From NCBI RefSeq assembly GCF_025244865.1, contig NZ_CP104272.1, forward strand, positions 1,116,001-1,180,000: a stretch of 64,000 nucleotides of DNA, read 5' to 3'. Positions 52,128 through 60,506 of the stretch are shown here, piece by piece. Positions within the stretch are counted from its first letter, which is position 1. Each line of letters opens with the position of its first letter. Source of the DNA: Arthrobacter sp. zg-Y1110. GTDB taxonomy: Bacteria > Actinomycetota > Actinomycetes > Actinomycetales > Micrococcaceae. Both the position numbers and the translations under genes were made by a program. The notes under the pieces are model-generated. The model worked only from the letters and a program-made list of their open reading frames with translations, was not told the origin of the DNA and did not search any database.

Positions 52128-53060
52128 ATGGTAGGGATCGCCGTAGCCTGCGCCTTGGCCAGCGCTTTTTTCCTTGCCTTCGGTGCCCAGCGCCAAGGCA
52201 GCGCCGTCAAGGCGGACACTGGCGGCCTGGGCCTGAACTCCTCCCAGATCAGCCGCCTGCTGCGCAACCCCCGCTGGCTTTTCGGGCTTTTGCTGCTGGG
52301 GACGGGCATGGCCCTGAACGTGGCTGCACTGTCAATGGCTCCCCTGACGGTGGTGCAGCCGATTGGTTCCATCGCACTGGTCATCACGACAGTCGTGAAT
52401 TCACGGGACCAGGGCCTGCACATGAACCGCATTACGGTCGCGGCCATTACTGCGTGCGTTGCCGGCAGCATGCTTTTTGTGTCGCTGGCCATCATGGTCA
52501 CCCGCTCAGAGCAGGTAGTGGAGCCGCGGCAGGAAGTGACTATTGTCCTCATCCTCGCCGTCGTCGTGATCTTCTTCGGCGGCCTGAACGTGTTTTTCGG
52601 CAAGCGGCTGCGGGCCATCGTGCACATCCTCGGCGCCGGCATCCTGTTCGGCTTCGTTGCCGTCCTGACCAAGGTTATTGCCGGGGACCTGCTCAACCCG
52701 AACGGCCGGTTCCTCCTGAACGTGCCCTGGTACACCATCGTGGCGATCGCCGCTGCCGGTGCGCTTGGTTCCTGGTTCGTGCAGAACGCCTACTCGAGCG
52801 GCCCGCCGGACCTGGTGATTGCGGGGCTGACGGTAATCGACCCCATGGTGGGAATCGCCATCGGCATTGGAGTCCTGCACGAATTGCGGCCGGATGTTCC
52901 CGCCGTCGCCGCGGTGGCCATGTCCGTGGCGGCCCTGATTGCTATTGTTGGGGTCGTTGCCCTCTCGAGGTATCACCCTGACGTTATTCAACGTCGGAAC
53001 GAAGAGCGGAGGCGGCAGAAGCCGGCCTCAAAGAATCCGAAAGCAGGACCTACAACGTGA
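52128..53060 (+). CDS. DMT-superfamily transporter (NIPA-like)
   Basis: A 310-residue protein with nine to ten membrane helices. The start G-I-A-V-A-C-A-L-A-S-A-F-F-L-A-F-G-A and the A-P-L-T-V-V-Q-P-I-G repeat are typical of the DMT/NIPA group in actinobacteria. The C-terminal tail is strongly basic. Cargo unknown. It overlaps the glycosyltransferase gene by 4 bases (GTGA). Confidence 0.8.
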   Translation: MVGIAVACALASAFFLAFGAQRQGSAVKADTGGLGLNSSQISRLLRNPRWLFGLLLLGTGMALNVAALSMAPLTVVQPIGSIALVITTVVNSRDQGLHMNRITVAAITACVAGSMLFVSLAIMVTRSEQVVEPRQEVTIVLILAVVVIFFGGLNVFFGKRLRAIVHILGAGILFGFVAVLTKVIAGDLLNPNGRFLLNVPWYTIVAIAAAGALGSWFVQNAYSSGPPDLVIAGLTVIDPMVGIAIGIGVLHELRPDVPAVAAVAMSVAALIAIVGVVALSRYHPDVIQRRNEERRRQKPASKNPKAGPTT

Positions 53061-54256
53061 CCGACGCCCCGGTAGACAAACCGCTGACTGTCCTCATCGC
53101 TTGTGACACTTATCCTCCCCACCTGAACGGCGCCGCGCAGTTCGGCTACCGGCTGGCCCGGGGGATGCACGGGCGTGGGCACAACGTCCACGTACTGGCT
53201 CCCAATGATGTCAACGGCGGCAGCCGAAGCGACCTTGAGGGAGAGTGGCCGGTCCACCGGCTCCGTTCCCACGGGGTTCCTACCCATGAATACTGGCGGA
53301 TCTGCCTGCCCTGGGAGATCAAGAAGGAAATTGCGCTGCTGTTCGACCGGGTGCAGCCCGACGTCGTGCACATCCAGTGCCACTACATGGTGGGGGAGTA
53401 CACGCTCTACGAAGCCCGTAAGCGCGGCATCCGCGTCATCGCGACGAACCACTTCATGCCGGAAAACCTGGATCCGTTCCTGCCCTTCCCGAAATGGGTC
53501 AAGCGGATTGTCGCGACCAACTCCTGGAAGGACATGGGCAAGGTCATGGGCCAGGCCCACGTGGTCACCACGCCGACGCCGCTGGCTGCCGAGGCGATGT
53601 ACCGCCACGCCTTCCTGCACGACGTGATGCCGTTGTCCAACGGTATTGACGCGTCGGTTTACGAGCTCCGTGACGGGGAGCAGATTCCCCCGCACGAAGC
53701 GCCCACGGTTCTGTTTGTCGGCCGGCTGGCCGAGGAGAAGCACGTGGATGTGCTGATTGACGCCGTAGCGAAGACTCCGGCCCACCTCGGAGTGCGGGCG
53801 GAAATCATCGGCGGCGGCGAAGTCCGTCCCGGGCTGGAAGCCCAGGTGCAGCGGCTGGGATTGCAGGACCGGGTGGTCTTCCGCGGACTGGTCTCCGATG
53901 AAGAACTGCGCGAGGCGTACCTCAAAGCCGACCTGTTCTGCATGCCGGGTACCGCCGAGCTTCAGTCGCTGGTGACGCTGGAGGCGATGTCGGCGTCGAA
54001 ACCGGTACTGCTGGCCGATGCGATGGCGTTGCCGCACCTTGTGGACAAGGGGCGCAACGGCTACCTGTTTACGCCGGGAGACAGCTCGGAGCTTGCCGGG
54101 CGCATCACGGAAATCCTGGAGCTGCCCGCCGACGAGCGGGCGAAGATGGGCCGGACCAGCCGCGAGATGGTGGACCGGCACAGCCTGGAAGCCACGTTGT
54201 CCACCTTTGAAGATCTCTACCGCGGGGATCCGGGGAAACGCGTGAACGCGGGCTGA
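53057..54256 (+). CDS. GT4-family glycosyltransferase
   Basis: A 399-residue GT-B fold enzyme. The N-terminal acceptor domain has D-T-Y-P-P-H-L-N-G-A-A-Q-F and D-V-V-H-I-Q-C-H. The C-terminal nucleotide-sugar domain has F-V-G-R-L-A-E-E-K-H-V-D-V-L, I-I-G-G-G and P-G-T-A-E-L-Q-S-L-V-T-L-E-A-M with the E-x7-E type site. It resembles mannosyl/glucosyltransferases acting on phosphatidylinositol or diacylglycerol (PimB/MgtA/SqdX group). No signal peptide. Last of the three-gene run. Confidence 0.85.
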   Translation: MTDAPVDKPLTVLIACDTYPPHLNGAAQFGYRLARGMHGRGHNVHVLAPNDVNGGSRSDLEGEWPVHRLRSHGVPTHEYWRICLPWEIKKEIALLFDRVQPDVVHIQCHYMVGEYTLYEARKRGIRVIATNHFMPENLDPFLPFPKWVKRIVATNSWKDMGKVMGQAHVVTTPTPLAAEAMYRHAFLHDVMPLSNGIDASVYELRDGEQIPPHEAPTVLFVGRLAEEKHVDVLIDAVAKTPAHLGVRAEIIGGGEVRPGLEAQVQRLGLQDRVVFRGLVSDEELREAYLKADLFCMPGTAELQSLVTLEAMSASKPVLLADAMALPHLVDKGRNGYLFTPGDSSELAGRITEILELPADERAKMGRTSREMVDRHSLEATLSTFEDLYRGDPGKRVNAG

Positions 54257-54260
54257 TTGG

Positions 54261-54287
54261 TTGTCCAGTCCCCGGACCCACTAGGAT
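54261..54287 (+). promoter_or_regulatory. candidate tRNA promoter
   Basis: TTGTCC (54261-54266) and TAGGAT (54282-54287), spacer 15-16 bases, end 25 bases before the tRNA at 54313. Confidence 0.4.
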
Positions 54288-54312
54288 GGCATCGTTGCCT
54301 TCTTGGGCACCC

Positions 54313-54386
54313 GGGGCTGTAGCTCAGCTGGTCAGAGCAGCGGACTCATAATCCGTGGGTCGTGGGTTCAAGCCCCACCAGCCCTA
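54313..54386 (+). tRNA. tRNA with CAT anticodon (elongator Met or Ile2)
   Basis: A 74-base cloverleaf: acceptor GGGGCTG with CAGCCCT (one G-T pair), D-arm GCTC/GAGC, anticodon loop CTCATAA, T-arm GTGGG/CCCAC, discriminator A. CCA is not encoded. It lacks the initiator pattern of three G-C pairs below the anticodon loop, so it is not fMet. Elongator Met versus the lysidine-modified Ile2 cannot be separated by eye. Confidence 0.9.
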
Positions 54387-54425
54387 CCCGAAACGGATCG
54401 GACGAACGTCCCGGTCCGCCTTAGT

Positions 54426-54460
54426 AAACGCCCCTGTCTTCGGACCGGGGCGTTTTCTTT
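54426..54460 (+). terminator. terminator after the CAT tRNA
   Basis: AAACGCCCC (54426-54434) pairs with GGGGCGTTT (54447-54455) over an inner GTC-TTCG-GAC hairpin, followed by TCTTTT. Confidence 0.88.
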
Positions 54461-54655
54461 TGCCTGGACATGATTCGCCGGAGGCGCCCCGTAGGCCCGC
54501 TATCTGTACTCCCAGTGGGCCTAAGCAGACACACGCCGGCGAGGCAATTTTCCGCAGACGTTGTGATCGTTGTTACTGGTGGGTAACATGGGCTCAGCCG
54601 GTTCCCGGATGGGCACCAGCGGATCACCGATGATCAGCAGCGAAGGACATTCTCC

Positions 54656-55840
54656 ATGGCACTTATCGACGTCGACAACCTTCCGTACCCGGACGGCGAC
54701 TTCTACGCATTCGAAGACCTGCTCACCGACAAGGAGCGCGACCGCTTGCACGAGATCCGTGCCTGGCTCGCCGCCGAGGTCAAGCCGCATGCCGCTGATT
54801 GGTGGAACGCCGGGGAATTCCCGCACCACATGATCCCCAAGATTGCCGAACTGGACGTTATGAGCCCGGTTTACCGACAGGGCTACTCCAACCTTTTCGC
54901 GGGTCTTTGCCATGCCGAGATCACCCGTGCCGACACGTCCTTCGCCACCTTCCTGGGTGTCCATGACGGTCTCTTCACCGGCTCCATCGAGGCACTGGCC
55001 TCCGAGGAGCAGAAGGCAGCCTGGCTGCCGGACATCTACGCCATGAAGAAGATCGGCGCCTTCGGCCTGACGGAGCCGCTGGGCGGTTCCGACGTTGCCG
55101 GCGGCACCCGCACTACCGCCCGCCGCGAGGGGGACAACTGGATCCTCAACGGTGAAAAGCGCTGGATCGGCAATGCGACCTTCTCCGACTGGGTGGTCAT
55201 TTACGCCCGCGACCTCGAGGACAACCAGGTCAAGGGTTTCCTGGTCGACACCAAGACCCCCGGCTACACGGCGACGAAGATCGAAAACAAGATCGCCCTG
55301 CGCACGGTCCAGAACGCTGACATTGTCCTCGACAACGTAGTGGTGAGTGACGACTTCCACCTCAAGGGCGCAAACAGCTTCCGCGACACCAACAAGGTCC
55401 TGAAGGTTACCCGCCTGGCCGTGGCCTGGCAGGCCGTAGGCCAGCAGATGGCTGCCTTCGACGTCGCCCGCAAGTACGCGGTCGAGCGCAAGCAGTTCGG
55501 CAAGCCGCTGGCATCCTTCCAGCTGGTGCAGGAACAGCTGGTGAAGATCCTGGGCAACACCGTCGCCTCGCTGGGCATGATGGTCCGCCTGGCGCAGCTC
55601 GAAGACCTCGGGCAGGCCAAGGATGAGCAGTCCGCCCTCGCCAAGGCCTTCACCACTGCCCGTATGCGCGAGTCCGTTGCCTTGGGTCGCAGCATCCTGG
55701 GCGGAAACGGCATTGTCACCGACTTCGGCATGGCTAAGATCTTCGCTGACGCCGAGGCCATCTACTCGTACGAAGGCACGTACGAGATCAATACTCTGGT
55801 CACCGGACGGGCGATCACCGGAGTGGCTGCGTTCGTATAG
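54656..55840 (+). CDS. acyl-CoA dehydrogenase (glutaryl-CoA dehydrogenase-like)
   Basis: A 394-residue flavoprotein dehydrogenase. It has G-A-F-G-L-T-E-P-L-G-G-S-D (FAD/substrate contact), W-I-G-N-A-T-F-S-D in the second block, Q-F-G-K-P-L-A-S-F-Q in the C-terminal helical domain and the catalytic base E373 in Y-E-G-T-Y-E-I-N. The ending G-R-A-I-T-G is typical of glutaryl-CoA dehydrogenases, but the decarboxylating Arg cannot be assigned by eye. AAGGACA upstream supports the ATG. Single gene. Confidence 0.88.
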   Translation: MALIDVDNLPYPDGDFYAFEDLLTDKERDRLHEIRAWLAAEVKPHAADWWNAGEFPHHMIPKIAELDVMSPVYRQGYSNLFAGLCHAEITRADTSFATFLGVHDGLFTGSIEALASEEQKAAWLPDIYAMKKIGAFGLTEPLGGSDVAGGTRTTARREGDNWILNGEKRWIGNATFSDWVVIYARDLEDNQVKGFLVDTKTPGYTATKIENKIALRTVQNADIVLDNVVVSDDFHLKGANSFRDTNKVLKVTRLAVAWQAVGQQMAAFDVARKYAVERKQFGKPLASFQLVQEQLVKILGNTVASLGMMVRLAQLEDLGQAKDEQSALAKAFTTARMRESVALGRSILGGNGIVTDFGMAKIFADAEAIYSYEGTYEINTLVTGRAITGVAAFV

Positions 55841-55878
55841 CCCCTTTCGGAATCAACGTCCGCTAGACCAGCAAAGAA

Positions 55879-55918
55879 CCCCGGCCGGATCCTGCAAAGG
55901 GTCCGGCCGGGACGTTTA
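55879..55918. terminator. terminator between the acyl-CoA dehydrogenase and M23 genes
   Basis: CCCGGCCGGA pairs with TCCGGCCGGG across a 12-base loop, between convergent genes. The peptidase stop codon at 55916-55918 lies right beside it. Confidence 0.75.
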
Positions 55919-56458
55919 ACCGGGGTCTGAAGTCGGCGGGATCGTCGGAGGCACCGGAAGGAGGATCGAGGGCCGGCGGTCGGTCACATAGTTGAGCGGA
56001 TCCACGTAGTCCCCGTCCAGCCGGACGCCCCAATGCACGCATCCCGGACCGCAGTGCGGACCCGATCGGACGGAACCTGCCACCGTGCCCTTTGACACTG
56101 CGGTGCCCACCGGCACGGACGCCTCGACGGGTTCGAAACTGCTCAACAAGCCGCCTCCGTGGTCAATGGTCAGGACCGGCCGGTCCACCACCCGGCGGGC
56201 AAAAACGACGCGCCCGTCCGCAGGGGCCAGGACCCCGGCGCCCTCGGCCGCGGCGACGTCGATACCGCGGTGCCCCGCCAGCCAGGGCTGTGCCGGGGGA
56301 TCGAAGGACCTCAGGAGGGAAGGTTCCGGGTTCAGGGGCCAGGTCCAGGGCGGGGAATAGGCCGACGCGGTGACAGCGGACTGCGGGTCGACTGCCACCG
56401 ACGCGGGGGCAAGGACGGTCAAAATCGCCGCGAGGGGCAGGGCGGGTGTTCGCTTCAT
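55916..56458 (-). CDS. secreted M23 (LytM) metallopeptidase
   Basis: A 180-residue protein. The ATG at 56458 gives a typical signal peptide (M-K-R-T-P plus a hydrophobic run to about residue 32); a longer frame to 56557 does not. The M23 site is H63-x3-D67 in G-H-R-G-I-D, H100 in I-D-H-G-G-G, and H142 in C-V-H-W-G-V. It should cut peptidoglycan cross-links outside the membrane. It is divergent from rpsB, the usual actinobacterial order. Confidence 0.88.
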   Translation of the reverse strand: MKRTPALPLAAILTVLAPASVAVDPQSAVTASAYSPPWTWPLNPEPSLLRSFDPPAQPWLAGHRGIDVAAAEGAGVLAPADGRVVFARRVVDRPVLTIDHGGGLLSSFEPVEASVPVGTAVSKGTVAGSVRSGPHCGPGCVHWGVRLDGDYVDPLNYVTDRRPSILLPVPPTIPPTSDPG

Positions 56459-56910
56459 GGAGCAACCCTGCGTCCGCGCGGGCTCCAGTTGCCGATTTCC
56501 CGGGCGCCGTGGTCGAAGTCCGGCTGCGGAAGACGGGTGGGGAGGAAAGGTTGACACCGGATGGCAGGGGCCCGGCGCTGTAGTACACTTGACGGAGCAG
56601 CTTGCTGTGCCATGGGACCTGCCCGGACGTTTTAGTCCAGGTTCGGTCTCGGGTTTGTCCGGCCGGATTCAGTCCGGCGGTTCGGCCCACAGGCATGGAG
56701 GCTGACTACGCGTATCCCAATTATCCCCGTCACCGGGGGTGCATCTCCAACGGTCCGGCAACGTCGGCAGGGGAAGCATGCCGCAGCTCCTACGGGGCAG
56801 CGGCTGATGGATACCAGGAGCTTCGCCCGCCCGGGCGTACAGCTAAAACCGTCAATTGGCAGTAGGACCAGTGCGCCGTGCGCACGGCTGCTGCCGGAAG
56901 GAGTGACGAC
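56459..56910 (+). other. long leader region upstream of rpsB
   Basis: No gene is supported in these 452 bases between the divergent M23 and rpsB. A TTGACA at 56551 and TGTAGTACACT near 56579-56589 suggest promoter elements, but the spacing between them is not standard. From about 56590 a roughly 320-base GC-rich leader full of short hairpins runs to rpsB. GGAAGGAG (56895-56902) is the rpsB ribosome site. An S2 autoregulatory leader is possible but not shown. Confidence 0.45.
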
Positions 56911-57810
56911 ATGCCCGTCGTTACAATGCGCCAGCTGCTCGACAGCGGCGTTCACTTTGGTCACCAGACCCGCCGTTGGAACCCGAAGATGAAGCGTTTC
57001 ATCTTCACCGAGCGCAACGGCATCTACATCATTGACCTGCAGCAGTCGCTGTCCTACATCGACCGTGCATTCGAGTTCGTCAAGGCCACTGTTGCCCACG
57101 GCGGAACCGTACTGTTCGTCGGTACCAAGAAGCAGGCACAGGAAGCCATCGCCGAGCAGGCCACCCGTGTTGGCCAGCCGTACGTGAACCAGCGCTGGCT
57201 CGGTGGCATGCTCACCAACTTCCAGACTGTCGCCAAGCGGATCCAGCGCATGAAGGAACTCGAAGAGATCAACTTCGAGGACGTCGCTTCCTCCGGCCAC
57301 ACGAAGAAGGAGCTCCTGCTTCTCCGTCGTGAACTGACCAAGCTGGAAACCAACCTCGGCGGCATCCGCAACCTGACCAAGGCTCCGTCCCTGCTCTGGA
57401 TTGTTGACACGCAGAAGGAACACCTCGCCATTGACGAGGCCAAGAAGCTGAACATCCCCGTTGTTGCCATCCTGGACAGCAACTGCGATCCGGACGACGT
57501 CGACTTCCCGATCCCGGGTAACGACGACGCCATCCGCTCCGTCAACCTGCTGACCCGCGTCATTGCCGACGCCGTGGCCGAGGGCCTGATCGTCCGCCAC
57601 AACAAGTCCGGCAACACGGAAGCCCCGGCCGAGCCGCTGGCCGAGTGGGAGCGCGAGCTCCTCGAGGGTGCTGCTGAGACCCCGGCCGCTGACGCCGCTG
57701 CTGAAGCTCCCGCTGCTGAAGCCGCTCCGGCCGCTGAAGCTGCTGAGGCTCCCGCCGCTGATGTCGACGCCATCGTTGACGCCCCGGCCGCTGAAGTAAC
57801 CGAGAAGTAA
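56911..57810 (+). CDS. rpsB: 30S ribosomal protein S2
   Basis: A 299-residue S2 protein. [24 protein letters not shown] is the universal start region (broken here by position 20), with [13 protein letters not shown] and [12 protein letters not shown] further on. Residues about 245-299 are an Ala/Pro/Glu tail longer than in E. coli, common in high-GC actinobacteria. The ATG at 56911 follows GGAAGGAG. First gene of the rpsB-tsf unit. Confidence 0.97.
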   Translation: MPVVTMRQLLDSGVHFGHQTRRWNPKMKRFIFTERNGIYIIDLQQSLSYIDRAFEFVKATVAHGGTVLFVGTKKQAQEAIAEQATRVGQPYVNQRWLGGMLTNFQTVAKRIQRMKELEEINFEDVASSGHTKKELLLLRRELTKLETNLGGIRNLTKAPSLLWIVDTQKEHLAIDEAKKLNIPVVAILDSNCDPDDVDFPIPGNDDAIRSVNLLTRVIADAVAEGLIVRHNKSGNTEAPAEPLAEWERELLEGAAETPAADAAAEAPAAEAAPAAEAAEAPAADVDAIVDAPAAEVTEK

Positions 57811-57856
57811 AGAACGTATTTCCTTAGTCCGGGGGATCCCCTGGACATGGGTTGTG

Positions 57857-57888
57857 GTGCGGCTGGCCGGTTTACCGGCCAGCCGCAC
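57857..57888 (+). terminator. perfect hairpin between rpsB and tsf
   Basis: Fourteen bases (57857-57870) pair perfectly with 57875-57888 around the loop TTTA. There is no T-tract. It may be a partial terminator, an RNase processing site or mRNA stabiliser that sets the S2 to EF-Ts ratio. Confidence 0.65.
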
Positions 57889-57933
57889 TGGCAGAACCGC
57901 ACCAATACTTATTACGGGAGGACTGGAGTCCAA

Positions 57934-58773
57934 ATGGCGAACTACACTGCTGCTGATATCAAGGCACTGCGCGAGCGCACCGGCGCAGGCATGATGGATG
58001 TAAAGAAGGCTCTGGACGAGGCCAACGGCGATGCCGACAAGGCCATGGAGCTTATCCGCATCAAGGGCCTGAAGGGCGCGACCAAGCGTGAAGGCCGTTC
58101 CACCGCTGAAGGCCTGGTTGCCGCCAAGGTCATCGACGGCACGGTTGGCGTCATGATCGAGCTGAACTGCGAGACCGACTTCGTTGCCAAGTCCCCGAAG
58201 TTCATCGAACTGGCTGACAAGGTCCTGGCCGCTGCAGTTGAATCTGCTGCTGCCGACGCCGAATCCCTCCTCGCCTACAACGTTGACGGCAAGCCGCTGT
58301 CCGAGGTTGTTGTCGAAGAAGGCGCCATCCTGGGCGAGAAGGTTGTCGTCCGCCGCGTGGCACGCATCGAAGGCAAGACCGTCGACGCGTACCTGCACAA
58401 GACCTCCAAGGATCTTCCGGCACAGGTCGGCGTGCTGTTCGCCGTTGACGGCGAAGGCGCAGAAGCTGCCACCGCCGCCCACGACATCGCCGTGCACACC
58501 GCTGCATACGCTCCGACCTACCTGACCCGCGACGAAGTTCCGGCAGAGACGGTCGAGAACGAACGCCGCATTGCAGACGAGACGGCACGCGCAGAGGGCA
58601 AGCCCGAGGGTGCACTGCCGAAGATCGTCGAAGGCCGCCTGACCGGTTTCTTCAAGGAAATCGTCCTGGTGGACCAGCCGTTCGCCAAGGACGCCAAGAA
58701 GACCGTGGGCAAGGTTCTCGAAGAAGCCGCTGTTGCACCGGCAGGTTTCGCCCGCTTCCGTGTAGGCGCCTAA
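57934..58773 (+). CDS. tsf: elongation factor Ts
   Basis: A 279-residue EF-Ts that exchanges nucleotide on EF-Tu. N-terminal UBA-like domain (A-D-I-K-A-L-R-E-R-T-G-A-G-M-M-D-V-K-K-A-L), then the core with E-L-N-C-E-T-D-F-V-A. L-V-D-Q-P-F-A-K-D near the end is typical. The ATG at 57934 follows GGAGTC. Co-transcribed with rpsB. Confidence 0.97.
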   Translation: MANYTAADIKALRERTGAGMMDVKKALDEANGDADKAMELIRIKGLKGATKREGRSTAEGLVAAKVIDGTVGVMIELNCETDFVAKSPKFIELADKVLAAAVESAAADAESLLAYNVDGKPLSEVVVEEGAILGEKVVVRRVARIEGKTVDAYLHKTSKDLPAQVGVLFAVDGEGAEAATAAHDIAVHTAAYAPTYLTRDEVPAETVENERRIADETARAEGKPEGALPKIVEGRLTGFFKEIVLVDQPFAKDAKKTVGKVLEEAAVAPAGFARFRVGA

Positions 58774-58815
58774 TTAGTTAGGTAACAACGGTTTCGACGG
58801 AAACGTCATCATGGC

Positions 58816-58850
58816 AAAGGGGGTGGTCACCACGGGTGACCACCCCTTTT
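58816..58850 (+). terminator. terminator of the rpsB-tsf operon
   Basis: A 16-base stem (58816-58831 with 58835-58850) with a 3-base loop; the right arm ends in CCCCTTTT and TCTC follows. Confidence 0.88.
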
Positions 58851-58912
58851 CTCTGCCCAGAACAGCTCACTAGTCTTAAAAGCAGCACCAGCACCTATGC
58901 CCGGGAGGCACA

Positions 58913-59644
58913 ATGGCCCACGTATTGAAAGAAACCGATTCCCCGCGACGACGCGTCCTGCTGAAGCTCTCAGGAGAGGTGTTCGGCGGCGGCAAACTCG
59001 GGGTGGATCCGGATACCGTGCGGGCAGTGGCCAAGCAGATCGCTGCGACCGTGGGCGAGGTTGAGGTGGCCATCGTCGTCGGCGGCGGCAACTTCTTCCG
59101 CGGCGCGGAGCTGTCCACCAGCGGCATGGACCGCTCCCGTGCGGACTACATGGGCATGCTCGGCACAGTAATGAACTGCCTGGCACTGCAGGACTTCCTG
59201 GAGCAGGCCGGCGTCGAGACCCGCGTCCAGAGCGCCATCACCATGGGACAGGTGGCTGAGGCCTACATTCCGCGGCGCGCCATCCGGCACCTGGAAAAGG
59301 GCCGTGTGGTCATCTTCGGTGCCGGCGCAGGCCTGCCGTACTTCTCCACCGACACGGTAGCCGCCCAGCGGGCGCTGGAAGTGCACGCAGACGAGGTGCT
59401 GATGGCCAAGAGCGGCGTGGACGGCGTCTACACCGCCGATCCGAACAAGGATTCCAGCGCGGTACGGCTGGAGACCCTGACCTACGACGACGCCCTGCGC
59501 CAGGACATCCGCGTTATGGACCAGACGGCCATGACCATGTGCAAGGACAACGACCTGAACATGGTGGTGTTCGGCATGGAGGGTGAAGGCAACGTTACCC
59601 GCGCCCTCCGCGGCGAGAAGATCGGCACCATCGTTTCCAACTAG
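58913..59644 (+). CDS. pyrH: UMP kinase
   Basis: A 243-residue bacterial UMP kinase of the amino-acid-kinase fold, making UDP from UMP. Marks: [45 protein letters not shown] and K-S-G-V-D-G-V-Y. The start is supported by GGGAGG. Normally paired with frr; here a structured 304-base spacer follows. Confidence 0.96.
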   Translation: MAHVLKETDSPRRRVLLKLSGEVFGGGKLGVDPDTVRAVAKQIAATVGEVEVAIVVGGGNFFRGAELSTSGMDRSRADYMGMLGTVMNCLALQDFLEQAGVETRVQSAITMGQVAEAYIPRRAIRHLEKGRVVIFGAGAGLPYFSTDTVAAQRALEVHADEVLMAKSGVDGVYTADPNKDSSAVRLETLTYDDALRQDIRVMDQTAMTMCKDNDLNMVVFGMEGEGNVTRALRGEKIGTIVSN

Positions 59645-59948
59645 CGTTGGGCAGCTTGTCCCTGCGGGACCTGGAACGGCGGCAACGAAATCCCCTCGGC
59701 CGCAGGCGGCCTCCGGAATTTAAAGCCGCCTTCCTCCAGGTCCCTCCGGGACTGGCCCCGCAGGGTGCGGGTTCCCCTACACCTCGCAGGCTCGGTGCAG
59801 GGAACCTGCACCCTTTTGCGCCGAAAGGGTTCCCCTGCACCTCGCAGGCTCGGTGCAGGGAACCCGCACCCTTTTGGCTTAGGATGATAGAAGAGTCCGG
59901 CCACTAAGCCGACAGCGCTTGGTGGACACTGTTTTATGAGGAGAGACC
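59645..59948 (+). other. structured spacer between pyrH and frr
   Basis: 304 bases without a credible gene. The first part has GGGACCTGGA (59666-59675) pairing with TCCAGGTCCC (about 59735-59744). The second part is a pair of near-identical 50-base hairpin units, listed separately. TAGGAT (59880-59885) right after the second hairpin may be the -10 of a separate frr promoter. GAGGAGAGACC precedes the frr GTG. Confidence 0.65.
59763..59876 (+). repeat. twin hairpin repeat between pyrH and frr
   Basis: Units at 59769-59818 and 59827-59876 are 50 bases long, period 58, with 48 of 50 bases identical. Unit 1 folds as 59763-59776 with 59800-59813. Unit 2 folds as GGGTTCCC(C)TGCACC with GGTGCAGGGAACCC. 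Both end in CCCTTTTG, so each looks like a terminator. Confidence 0.88.
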
Positions 59949-60506
59949 GTGATCGAAGACACCTTGAAAGAGGCCGCCGACAAGATGGACAAGGCGGTGG
60001 AAGTTGCTAAGGAGGACTTCTCCTCCGTCCGCACAGGCCGCGCCAACCCGGCGCTGTTCAACCGGGTGCTGGTGGACTACTACGGTTCCCCGACGCAGCT
60101 GCAGCAGCTGGCATCCTTCGCCACCCCTGACGCCCGCACCCTGCTCATCACCCCCTACGATGTCAGCGCGCTGCGCGCCATCGAGCGGGCACTGAGCGAC
60201 TCCGAGGTCGGCGCCAACCCGTCCAACGACGGTAAGGTCATCCGGGTCATCATGCCCGAGCTGACACAGGACCGCCGTAAGGAATACGTCAAGATTGTCC
60301 GCGGCAAGGCCGAGGACGCCAAGGTTTCCGTCCGCAACATCCGCCGCAAGGCCAAGGACGGCATTGACCGCCTGGTGAAGGACAGCGAAGTGGGCGAGGA
60401 CGACGGCGCGCGTGCCGAAAAGGATCTCGATGCACTGACCAAGGCGCACACGGATTCCATTGACGAGCTCCTCAAGCGCAAGGAAGCCGAGCTTCTCGAG
60501 GTCTGA
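59949..60506 (+). CDS. frr: ribosome recycling factor
   Basis: A 185-residue RRF that splits the post-termination ribosome together with [16 protein letters not shown] near residue 28 and the [10 protein letters not shown] hinge region are diagnostic. GTG start with GAGGAGAG upstream. Its TGA overlaps the cdsA ATG by one base. Confidence 0.97.
   Translation: MIEDTLKEAADKMDKAVEVAKEDFSSVRTGRANPALFNRVLVDYYGSPTQLQQLASFATPDARTLLITPYDVSALRAIERALSDSEVGANPSNDGKVIRVIMPELTQDRRKEYVKIVRGKAEDAKVSVRNIRRKAKDGIDRLVKDSEVGEDDGARAEKDLDALTKAHTDSIDELLKRKEAELLEV

Noticed and set aside
56590..56910. Ribosomal protein S2 autoregulatory leader
   Set aside because: The region is long and GC-rich with many possible hairpins, but no recognised S2-leader core could be identified, so it is listed only as a leader region.
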